Shown: positions 25,228 through 30,261 of the stretch, in pieces
Layout of the letters: the number at the start of each line of letters is the position of its first letter
Position numbering within the stretch: the first letter of the stretch is position 1
The notes under the pieces: generated by a model
Databases searched by the model: none
What the model saw: the letters and a program-made list of their open reading frames with translations, nothing else
Told to the model about the DNA's origin: nothing
Origin: a virus
IMG/VR virus record: IMGVR_UViG_3300017717_000042
Span: 1 to 30,261 of that record
Direction: 5' to 3' (one strand)
Length of the DNA: 30,261 bases
Program-made: the position numbers and the translations under genes

Positions 25228-25475
25228 AAAGAAGGGAATGCGCCTCGTAGTATCCACTCTGTACGGTCGATTGATCGTGCGTCATCCATTGTTAAGTCTA
25301 GCATCTCATGTAAGCTACCCTCTGCACCAAGTATAGTCTTGTATGCAAACTCAATAGCCTCACGTTGCTCTTGGCTTAGGTGTTCAGTAGCTGCATTCTT
25401 TTCAGCGTTGGCTGCATCACGTTCCTCTTGCCATTTAGTTTGGTTCTCTAATATTTCTTCTGCTGTCATAGTCAT
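25212..25475 (-). CDS. Hypothetical helical protein (87 aa)
   Basis: The protein starts MTMTAEEILENQTKWQEERD and is an Ala/Glu-rich helix for its first half (AANAEKNAATEHLSQEQREA), then a compact end with WILRGAFPSLCVRD. AAGGAG lies eight bases upstream, in a 17-base block repeated before the gene at 25631. No domain is recognised. It probably belongs to the early accessory gene set. Confidence 0.8.
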   Translation of the reverse strand: MTMTAEEILENQTKWQEERDAANAEKNAATEHLSQEQREAIEFAYKTILGAEGSLHEMLDLTMDDARSIDRTEWILRGAFPSLCVRD

Positions 25476-25648
25476 TAGTCTCTCTCCTTTTTAATCTGTT
25501 TGATCCACTACTACTAGATTGTACTCATCCATCATTTCGTGAATGTCTGATAGTTTACGTGCATAAAGGTATATACTTTTACAGTCGGTGTCACCAACAA
25601 ACTCTCTGTATTCAACGTAATATCTATTCATTAGTCTCTCTCCTATAT
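25473..25648. repeat. Repeated 17-base translation-start block
   Basis: The + strand sequence TCATTAGTCTCTCTCCT occurs at 25473-25489 and again at 25629-25645, where it forms the ribosome binding site, spacer and start (AGGAGAGAGACTAATGA) of two neighbouring small genes. The two coding sequences are otherwise different. Confidence 0.75.
25491..25631 (-). CDS. Small hypothetical protein (46 aa)
   Basis: The start MNRYYVEYREFVGDTDCKSI was chosen because TAGGAGAG lies in front of it at proper spacing; the frame extends 17 codons further up but without a ribosome binding site. The remainder is YLYARKLSDIHEMMDEYNLV followed by VVDQTD. It is a compact alternating strand-helix sequence with no known domain. 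Its translation start region is nearly identical to that of the 87-residue gene downstream. Confidence 0.75.
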   Translation of the reverse strand: MNRYYVEYREFVGDTDCKSIYLYARKLSDIHEMMDEYNLVVVDQTD

Positions 25649-25815
25649 TAGTGTGTGGGATACCACAGTTCGCCATTGTCAATCATGCGCTTGACATCTT
25701 CTAGTTCTTCTTTAACGAAGTCAGCCCGATCAAAGTCACCAAGCCATTCTGCATCATCAATCTCTTTCTGTAGATCAATGTTGTACTGGTTGATAGGTAT
25801 TGCAAAGTAGTCCAT
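25648..25815 (-). CDS. Small conserved phage protein (55 aa)
   Basis: The product MDYFAIPINQYNIDLQKEID, DAEWLGDFDRADFVKEELED and VKRMIDNGELWYPTH is preceded by AAAGGAGAATACT, a strong ribosome binding site that directly follows the previous stop. The NYFAIPINQY start, the DAEWLGDxDRA middle and the final YPTH are a combination I recall from other marine phage genomes. The sequence is helical and acidic. The function is unknown. Confidence 0.85.
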   Translation of the reverse strand: MDYFAIPINQYNIDLQKEIDDAEWLGDFDRADFVKEELEDVKRMIDNGELWYPTH

Positions 25816-25826
25816 AGTATTCTCCT

Positions 25827-26114
25827 TTAGTGTCCGTAGTTACAGCCAATGCGCCATATGTCGCCTGACCTAGATTTAGTCCACCACTGTGCCTCACCAC
25901 AGCAACCCTTGTTCACAGCCTTCTTGTAAGCTGCGATGTGTAGCCCATCCTTGAAGCGATAGGCTCTGTAGTTGTCAGCATATTCTAGCTCTGCCTTGTT
26001 TATCTCATAGAGTAAGTCTTCCCACACGTCAGCAGGTACTCTGTCGAAACCTTTGTGTTTCCAGTTCGAGCAGTCAATGCCTTGTTCTGCTAGTGCTTGT
26101 GTCCATTTACTCAT
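25827..26114 (-). CDS. Hypothetical protein with Cys/His/Trp-rich C-terminus (95 aa)
   Basis: The start MSKWTQALAEQGIDCSNWKH was chosen for the AAAGG seven bases upstream; a longer start at 26153 lies inside the promoter-like gap and has no such site. The N-terminal 35 residues have the look of a small helical DNA- or RNA-binding motif. The C-terminus CCGEAQWWTKSRSGDIWRIG then CNYGH is rich in Cys and Trp and may bind metal. No family is recognised. It follows a 71-base gap with a sigma70-like promoter. Confidence 0.78.
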   Translation of the reverse strand: MSKWTQALAEQGIDCSNWKHKGFDRVPADVWEDLLYEINKAELEYADNYRAYRFKDGLHIAAYKKAVNKGCCGEAQWWTKSRSGDIWRIGCNYGH

Positions 26115-26143
26115 GTGTTTACCTTTCTCTTTATCCCTACCAG

Positions 26144-26173
26144 CATATACCACAACAGTATCTGCTATGTCAA
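26144..26173 (-). promoter_or_regulatory. Sigma70-like promoter in a short intergenic gap
   Basis: On the - strand TTGACA (26173-26168) is followed after 18 bases by TATATG (26149-26144), 30 bases before the ATG at 26114. It occupies one of the few real gaps between the leftward genes, so it may be a secondary promoter for the downstream genes. Confidence 0.45.
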
Positions 26174-26185
26174 TAGTCCTTACGT

Positions 26186-26404
26186 CTAAGTATTATATAC
26201 CTTAGTCTGTACGGTGTCTGTTATGTCTGCAATCTTTGCGTACACTTGTTCCCAATCCCAATACTCGTAGGTTTCTACGGCACACTCTACGAACCACACT
26301 TCAAGCTCATCATGGGTAAAGCCACGCCAATTGTCAGGCAGTTCTTGCGTTAAGAAGTGTGCAGATATTGCTGCAAATAGTTTGTCATATTCTGCGCTAT
26401 TCAT
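26186..26404 (-). CDS. Hypothetical acidic protein (72 aa)
   Basis: The ATG shares its A with the upstream stop (TAATG), and AAGGATGG lies before it. The protein MNSAEYDKLFAAISAHFLTQ and onward is acidic and aromatic (VWFVECAVETYEYWDWEQVY) with one Cys. No membrane segment and no known domain are seen. Its end faces the gap with a promoter-like site, so it may be the last gene of one transcriptional block. Confidence 0.78.
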   Translation of the reverse strand: MNSAEYDKLFAAISAHFLTQELPDNWRGFTHDELEVWFVECAVETYEYWDWEQVYAKIADITDTVQTKVYNT

Positions 26405-26739
26405 TAGTCCATCCTTGTTACGAAGTACTCACCGTTAGGCAAGGGTAGTGCAAGCATAGCTCGCTCGTAGAAGTAAACGTTACCGTTGGGCGTACTCATC
26501 TTAGCAACGTATGGCAGGTCAGGGTCTTCAGGGTAGCGGTACGTACCATCTTCTAGTACCTCGCCCTTGAAGTGCCACAGTTCACCAAAGCCATAGCGCT
26601 CAGTCATGTAGTTTACGATGCCCATGTCTGGGCCTAGTAGGACGTACTCGCCTACCCAATAGGGCAGTATCCCAAGCATTTCTTTTAGGTGTTCTTTAGG
26701 TACATCAGGGAATGCGTTTGTGTTGATTGTAAGTTTCAT
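26404..26739 (-). CDS. Hypothetical protein (111 aa)
   Basis: GGAG lies eight bases before the ATG, and the start overlaps the upstream TGA (ATGA). The sequence contains predicted beta strands with many aromatic residues (GEYVLLGPDMGIVNYMTERY, then YGFGELWHFKGEVLEDGTYR) and a C-terminal NGEYFVTRMD, suggesting a compact globular domain. I recognise no family. It is coupled to genes on both sides. Confidence 0.8.
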   Translation of the reverse strand: MKLTINTNAFPDVPKEHLKEMLGILPYWVGEYVLLGPDMGIVNYMTERYGFGELWHFKGEVLEDGTYRYPEDPDLPYVAKMSTPNGNVYFYERAMLALPLPNGEYFVTRMD

Positions 26740-26891
26740 TGTGTAGTCTCCTCTATCTCCTGTATTGTAAAGTCGCTATCATTAAGTATTTCTTCTGCGT
26801 CCATGTCTCTCACTTGCATTTCAGCATCATACTTACTAGAAGCTTCTACCTCGTAAGAGTTACGGATAGTTACATATACTATGTACTTCAT
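26736..26891 (-). CDS. Small acidic hypothetical protein (51 aa)
   Basis: The product is MKYIVYVTIRNSYEVEASSK followed by an acidic helical part (DAEMQVRDMDAEEILNDSDF). The beta-strand start and acidic end resemble the 56-residue protein encoded at 15384-15554, perhaps the same small fold. AAAGGAC lies eight bases before the ATG, which overlaps the methyltransferase TGA (ATGA). Its own TGA overlaps the next ATG. Confidence 0.78.
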   Translation of the reverse strand: MKYIVYVTIRNSYEVEASSKYDAEMQVRDMDAEEILNDSDFTIQEIEETTQ

Positions 26892-27847
26892 TGTGTTAGT
26901 CCTTTCATTATGTGTGACACTACGTCCACAGTCCAGCCATTGCCAAGCATACGGTAGCGCTGTGTATTAGATACATGGGCAGTGTAACCCTCAGGCACTG
27001 TCTGTAATCTCTCGCACTCTAGCGGTGTTAGCTTTCTGTACTCAGTAGTACCCTTAGATATTTTAGGCTGTAGGTGTCCACCATCAGAGGCTACAAGTGA
27101 TGGGCCTTTGCCATCAGGGTGATACACACGATTAACGTATGCATACTTGTCGCTGATGTCAGCGTCACCTACATGGCACATACCATCCTTGCTAAAGACT
27201 AGCTGTCTACGGTGCTTATCAAAGTATGACTTGAGGTTGCCACCCTTGAAGTAGTTAGCGTCAATGCAGAATGATTTGTCACGGTCAGTGAAGCCATCCT
27301 CTAAGATGTCAGACAACACAATGCCTTTGTCATCAGGCATACTTTCCATAGGAATGTTTGTCCAGTAGTACCTCTGTCTGTTCTGTGCAGACACTAGGCT
27401 ACTGTTGATAAAGATAGGCTCAACACCTAGCGCCTCAGTGATAACGTCCATGCTTTCCTTCTTCATCTTAACGTTCTCAAGCAAGAAGTATGTAGGCTTT
27501 AGTTCCTTGAGTAGTCGCACGTATTCCCAAAACAGTTTGCTACGTGGATCATCAAAGTTAAGTTGCTTACCTGCAAAGCTGAAGCCCTGACACGGTGAGC
27601 CACCAATGAGCAGGTCAATCTCGTATGCTCGTGGATCATCTTCTGGGTAGCTTGTATGTAAGCCCTCATCTTCTGTGTGTAGACTTTGCACATCACCAAG
27701 CTGTACGGTGTCAGGAAAGTTTGCTTGTGTCACCTTGATTGCGTACTTGTCAATCTCAGCTGCGAAATAGTTTTCTACTTGGATGCCTGCCCTCTGAAGG
27801 GCAAGCTGTCCACATGACATTCCGTCAAATAGTGATAGTACATTCAT
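26888..27847 (-). CDS. DNA C5-cytosine methyltransferase
   Basis: The 319-residue protein shows the ordered motifs of this family: SAM-binding motif I VLSLFDGMSCGQLALQRAG, the catalytic motif IV GGSPCQGFSFAG with nucleophile Cys86, motif VI FLLENVKM (Glu124), motif VIII QNRQRYYW, a variable recognition region, and the closing RMLGNGWTVDVVSHI. It transfers a methyl group to cytosine in DNA. No restriction enzyme gene is adjacent, so it is an orphan enzyme, probably protecting phage DNA from host restriction. The target sequence cannot be read from the protein. Its gene lies one base after the small upstream gene's stop. Confidence 0.96.
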   Translation of the reverse strand: MNVLSLFDGMSCGQLALQRAGIQVENYFAAEIDKYAIKVTQANFPDTVQLGDVQSLHTEDEGLHTSYPEDDPRAYEIDLLIGGSPCQGFSFAGKQLNFDDPRSKLFWEYVRLLKELKPTYFLLENVKMKKESMDVITEALGVEPIFINSSLVSAQNRQRYYWTNIPMESMPDDKGIVLSDILEDGFTDRDKSFCIDANYFKGGNLKSYFDKHRRQLVFSKDGMCHVGDADISDKYAYVNRVYHPDGKGPSLVASDGGHLQPKISKGTTEYRKLTPLECERLQTVPEGYTAHVSNTQRYRMLGNGWTVDVVSHIMKGLTQ

Positions 27848-27848
27848 C

Positions 27849-27983
27849 TTAAAAGCCTCCAGTAAGTTCTATTACAAACTTATTCTCACATGCAGTAGCG
27901 TTAAATGTCAATCCCTCTTTTGTTAAAAGGCCGATTACTTCTGCAAAAATAGTGAGTGTCTCGCAGTGTATTACATTATTCAT
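27849..27983 (-). CDS. Small hypothetical protein (44 aa)
   Basis: The frame starts MNNVIHCETLTIFAEVIGLL and ends ENKFVIELTGGF, with a strong ribosome binding site (AAAGGAGACAAGACA) and a stop one base before the methyltransferase ATG. It contains two Cys residues and looks like a small helix-strand domain. It is encoded directly after the tRNA-like element. The function is unknown. Confidence 0.75.
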   Translation of the reverse strand: MNNVIHCETLTIFAEVIGLLTKEGLTFNATACENKFVIELTGGF

Positions 27984-28004
27984 TGTCTTGTCTCCTTTGT
28001 TTCA

Positions 28005-28099
28005 TGGTAGGGAGAGAGGGAATCGAACCCTCTACACTTAGGCAATTAAGTTCTTCTCTGTATTACCACAGATTAGATTAACGCACCAGCGTACTCCCA
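28005..28099 (-). tRNA. Class-II-tRNA-like element with encoded CCA (non-canonical; may be degenerate, or a tRNA-derived attachment site)
   Basis: The 3' half is clearly tRNA-like: T-arm GAGGG-TTCGATT-CCCTC (28032-28016), a 7-base acceptor strand TCTCCCT (28015-28009), discriminator A and CCA. The 5' part folds as GGGAG pairing with CTCCC (5 bp, with T:T mismatches on both sides) and three further hairpins: ACGC-TGGT-GCGT (28092-28081), TCTGT-GGTAAT-ACAGA (28072-28057) and ACTTA-ATTGCC-TAAGT (28051-28036). This is the order D, anticodon, long variable arm, T of a Leu/Ser-type tRNA. However, the anticodon loop has 6 bases with no U33, and the D-loop has only 4. I cannot assign an anticodon. 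Since the phage encodes an integrase, the 3' part could also be an attP copy of a host tRNA end. Confidence 0.45.
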
Positions 28100-28101
28100 C
28101 A

Positions 28102-28482
28102 TTACGATACCTCTGCTACCATACCAAAATATCTCTTGGCTTGGTAATCATCTAGAACATATTGCTTGGCTGTTGTCAAGTCTTGCATGATCCACGGACG
28201 CTTGCGAGCCTTGGAGTTGTAGCCAACAAGTGACACCCTCATGCCTTGCACTGTGGCAATCTTGGTAGTGTCAAAGTCACTGAGCTTAGCCATCTGCTCA
28301 AGGTCTTGTTCTTGCCTAGACTTGCCGCCTTCAATCATTACCGTAAGCTTGAACGTAGCCTCACCGCCACCGTATCTACAGTTGCCAATATCAAAAGTGA
28401 AACCGTCAATGCCGCTACTGTCAAGCACGGCTTGCAGTTGCTTACGTAGTTCTTTCAGTACTGGTTTTGAAAATTCAGTCAT
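28102..28482 (-). CDS. Conserved hypothetical phage protein (126 aa)
   Basis: AAAGGAGATACAAGACT precedes the ATG, which overlaps the upstream stop (ATGA). The sequence MTEFSKPVLKELRKQLQAVL is a helix, followed by a strand-rich part (FDIGNCRYGGGEATFKLTVM) and a second half with a VQGMRVSLVGYNSKARKRPW segment and a YQAKRYFGMV end. The GGGEATFKL pattern recurs in phage proteins of unknown role as far as I recall. No catalytic motif is identified. Confidence 0.82.
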   Translation of the reverse strand: MTEFSKPVLKELRKQLQAVLDSSGIDGFTFDIGNCRYGGGEATFKLTVMIEGGKSRQEQDLEQMAKLSDFDTTKIATVQGMRVSLVGYNSKARKRPWIMQDLTTAKQYVLDDYQAKRYFGMVAEVS

Positions 28483-28661
28483 AGTCTTGTATCTCCTTTA
28501 AGTAGTTCAGCTATCGTGTGTAAGCTATCGTCTAGCTTTTTCACTGTGTCTTCATGTACACTAGAAAAGTAAAACTCATCTAGTGCTTTTAGTTTATCTT
28601 TTGCAGAGACACAATCATGCCATGCCTCTGCCAAGATATCCCTAGTCATATGGGTTAGCAT
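28479..28661 (-). CDS. Small hypothetical helical protein (60 aa)
   Basis: The product begins MLTHMTRDILAEAWHDCVSA and is helical throughout, ending ELLKGDTRL. The CAGGGTGA before the first ATG lies in the end of the upstream gene. The second ATG (28649) is an alternative start that would remove four residues. It ends in an ATGA overlap. No family is recognised. Confidence 0.7.
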   Translation of the reverse strand: MLTHMTRDILAEAWHDCVSAKDKLKALDEFYFSSVHEDTVKKLDDSLHTIAELLKGDTRL

Positions 28662-28666
28662 CTATG

Positions 28667-28891
28667 TCACCCTGCAAAGTGGTGGAACTTGCGTTCAGTA
28701 GAGCGGTTAGGCTTGCGCTCAATGTAGATGCTACGCTTGCCAAAGTGTAAGCATGTCATGCATCCGTCAGTGTTCAAGCCTATGCGGTTTAGAACCTTGC
28801 GCTTGCGTGTCAAACCTTTGATGCCAGCGAAGTTAAAGCGATAGCCTTGTGTGCCATCATTGAGCGGTTTAGTTGCGAATAGTACAAACAT
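28667..28891 (-). CDS. Small basic hypothetical protein (74 aa)
   Basis: ATAGGAGATACAAA precedes the ATG. The protein MFVLFATKPLNDGTQGYRFN is followed by a very basic stretch (GLTRKRKVLNRIGLN) and a Cys/His segment (CMTCLHFGKRSIYIERKPNR) whose CxxC plus H could bind a metal. It is the second gene from the promoter end, so an early role in binding nucleic acid is plausible but unproven. Confidence 0.75.
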   Translation of the reverse strand: MFVLFATKPLNDGTQGYRFNFAGIKGLTRKRKVLNRIGLNTDGCMTCLHFGKRSIYIERKPNRSTERKFHHFAG

Positions 28892-28925
28892 TTTGTATCT
28901 CCTATTGTTTGTCTGATTAAGTTAG

Positions 28926-28949
28926 ATCATAGTTTAGTTTAGTTGTCAA
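28926..28949 (-). promoter_or_regulatory. Candidate promoter with TTGACA and TATGAT spaced by 12 bases
   Basis: In the 60-base gap between two leftward genes, the - strand reads GCTTGACA, 12 bases, then TATGAT. The same GCTTGACA, N12, TATRAT arrangement occurs at 29581-29604. The spacing is shorter than the usual 16-18 for sigma70. A more usual 17-base spacing would give the poor hexamer TCTAAC. Whether this is a promoter or a shared operator is undecided. Confidence 0.45.
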
Positions 28950-28951
28950 GC

Positions 28952-29539
28952 CTAAACATTATGTATACGTTTCCACGCAACCCAAGTCGCAGCTTGCATT
29001 TGATATGCAGTCATGCCGTGCTTTTTACCTGCCCGACTGTAGCAGGTCTGCAAGTCTTGTCTTATCTTCTTACCTATGCTCGGCACTTCCTGCATTGTGC
29101 GCCGATCATTGTTAGCTATGCACCAAGCATGACCGTCAATCACACACACATCTTTACCTATGATGCACCAAAAGAAGTCCGTGATCTTAGGGCCGTTGAG
29201 TATGAAAGCCACAGCGTCAGCGTCATGCGGTGTAGTCTGTAAGATAGACCACGCCTTATCACGCATTGTCTTATAGGTGCATGGCGTACAGCTTTCGACA
29301 TAGCCACCAGTGACAAACGTATTGAGCATATTGTCAGCGTCAATCAAGTTACGTTCCCAGCGATTAGTCGGACTGAGTGCAGCAATTACACCGACTACAA
29401 TGTGTAGCGGTAGTTCGTACTTGTCAGCCATACTTTGAGCGTCCGACTTAGCGTCAGCGTACCATGTCATGCCGTGGTCAATCTCTGACTGCGTAGCCTG
29501 ATTGTAAACTTTCAAGATGTTTCTAGTGTACTGTGTCAT
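28952..29539 (-). CDS. Conserved phage protein of unknown function (195 aa), first gene of the leftward operon
   Basis: The sequence has conserved-looking blocks: GVIAALSPTNRWERNLIDA, ILNGPKITDFFWCIIGKDVC, VIDGHAWCIANND and MQAATWVAWKRIHNV. Proteins with the ALSP..W..N, VxIDGHA and QAxTWVxWKR patterns are frequent in phages and usually annotated as hypothetical. The arrangement (helical bundle, conserved Asp-Gly-His, terminal QA-TW helix) is suggestive of a helix-hairpin-helix glycosylase-like fold, but I cannot show this. A GAGG site lies six bases before the ATG. Lying first after the control region, it may be expressed early. Confidence 0.85.
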   Translation of the reverse strand: MTQYTRNILKVYNQATQSEIDHGMTWYADAKSDAQSMADKYELPLHIVVGVIAALSPTNRWERNLIDADNMLNTFVTGGYVESCTPCTYKTMRDKAWSILQTTPHDADAVAFILNGPKITDFFWCIIGKDVCVIDGHAWCIANNDRRTMQEVPSIGKKIRQDLQTCYSRAGKKHGMTAYQMQAATWVAWKRIHNV

Positions 29540-29570
29540 GTCTTACCTCATTGTTAGATGTATTCAGTAA

Positions 29571-29640
29571 GACGCATCTAATTATAATTTATCCCATATG
29601 TCAAGCATATGCGGCTTTGAACCGTTAGACTAGATGCGTC
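29571..29640 (-). promoter_or_regulatory. Promoter/operator region upstream of the leftward operon
   Basis: An exact 10-base inverted repeat (GACGCATCTA at 29571-29580 and TAGATGCGTC at 29631-29640) flanks TTGACA (- strand, 29604-29599) and TATAAT (29586-29581), spaced by 12. The TTGACA is itself overlapped by two CATATG palindromes (29595-29600 and 29606-29611), 5 bases apart. The TATAAT is about 40 bases before the first leftward ATG. It looks like a regulated promoter. Confidence 0.5.
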
Positions 29641-30161
29641 CAAACAAAAGACATCCGACATCCTGTAGACGGACTGATGTATTTTACCGTTCTTGAGTTG
29701 GGCTTTGCATCCAACAATCGTGTGCTATCCACCCTTGCTCAAAGACGTAGTTCAAACGGTTTACGTCTATCGGGTTTCTTCACTAGTCCGTTCTTTAAGC
29801 GGATCATTTAGTCAGCATTGAGTAGATCACAATCTAGGAAAAACTACATAAAGCTCAATCAGGTTGGCTTGAACGCATCCTAGCTGCATCACGATACTCT
29901 GTAACGTCTAGGCTTTACGATACTTTATGTCTTCTTTCCCTTTACTCTAGGGCTTGTGTATTCAGTCTTGTTTATTTTCGTCTTGTAGTCAAGTCTTAAT
30001 TTTTAGTCTTGTCTTCTTAGAGGCTCTTTTCATTATGCGTCTAGTCGGTTTGAGTACTCTGCTATCTGCTAGGTCTTAACCTTGTGCGTCTTAGTTCGTT
30101 TAAACTTCCGATGGATACATCCTTGCATGGGGTGATGATGGATACAAGAAAAAAATGCATA

Positions 30162-30194
30162 ATTGATAAACTATTTTATAAGCTATTGATAAAC
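30162..30194. repeat. Two direct copies of ATTGATAAAC spaced by 23 bases
   Basis: ATTGATAAAC occurs at 30162-30171 and 30185-30194 in an AT-rich stretch. A 23-base period is close to two helical turns, as expected for protein-binding iterons. GATGGATACA is doubled just before it, with a 27-base period. Confidence 0.6.
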
Positions 30195-30261
30195 AAAGGT
30201 TTTGTGGGGGTGTATCTGCCTAGCTTGGCAGGGGGGTATGCTTTAAGTTGATCTAAGCTGC

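Larger units (their letters stand above)
29540..30261. other. Non-coding control region (about 720 bases)
   Basis: I see no convincing gene in this stretch on either strand. It contains the promoter region above, GTCTT five times within 29965-30015, paired copies of ACGATACT (29891 and 29917), GATGGATACA (30110 and 30137) and ATTGATAAAC (30162 and 30185), and a CTGCC-TAGCTT-GGCAG hairpin at 30216-30231 flanked by G-runs. It probably holds signals for early transcription or replication start; the right boundary is cut by the window. Confidence 0.6.

Noticed and set aside
28005-28099. Calling a standard tRNA with a named anticodon
   Set aside because: The candidate anticodon loop has six bases and no U33, so any amino-acid assignment would be a guess; reported only as tRNA-like.
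30216-30231. Rho-independent terminator at the CTGCC-GGCAG hairpin
   Set aside because: The 5-bp stem is short and no T-run follows on either strand.
29540-30261. CRISPR array or rRNA remnant in the non-coding region
   Set aside because: The repeats are only 8-10 bases, unequal in sequence and without regular spacers, and no rRNA-like sequence is visible.

Overview
The window is part of a tailed-phage genome, most likely a marine podovirus of the HMO-2011 (SAR116 phage) type, infecting a marine alphaproteobacterium. The main evidence is a family A DNA polymerase with two CxxCxGKG zinc-finger motifs, like the DnaJ central domain, between its exonuclease and polymerase halves. That arrangement was described for phage HMO-2011. 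Other evidence is a T7-type endonuclease I, separate primase and helicase genes, a B12-dependent ribonucleotide reductase, ThyX, a MazG-like enzyme, and very large internal-virion-type proteins. The lineage is an inference from gene content; no search was run.

Layout. Positions 1-12660 (+ strand) are the end of a late module. It holds a partial membrane protein, a 1135-residue protein built of 22- and 11-residue repeats, a protein with two peptidoglycan-binding domains, a holin-like membrane protein, two virion-type proteins of unknown role, a glucosaminidase and a 1230-residue internal-virion-type protein. A bidirectional hairpin terminator (12661-12697) separates this module from a convergent set on the - strand.

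The - strand set is read from about 29540 leftward to 12678. Its first part (29539 to about 25100) holds many small, mostly unrecognised genes, a C5-cytosine methyltransferase and a class-II-tRNA-like element with an encoded CCA end. Then come a tyrosine integrase, primase, a GIY-YIG-type protein, ThyX, the helicase, DNA polymerase, a putative ssDNA-binding protein, a Cas4/RecB-like Fe-S nuclease, endonuclease I, a DUF3310 protein, the MazG-like protein, class II ribonucleotide reductase and three very small proteins. Nearly every junction is a TAATG or ATGA overlap or a short gap with a Shine-Dalgarno site, so the set looks like a few long, translationally coupled operons.

Together the - strand genes make a replication factory: nucleotide supply (RNR, ThyX, MazG), replisome (primase, helicase, polymerase, SSB) and DNA processing or host-DNA breakdown (exonuclease, endonuclease I), with DNA modification by the methyltransferase. 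The + strand genes make the ejection apparatus and lysis proteins. Positions 29540-30261 contain no convincing gene but hold inverted and direct repeats and a likely promoter; this is probably the control region for the leftward operon. I find no CRISPR array, rRNA gene or insertion sequence.
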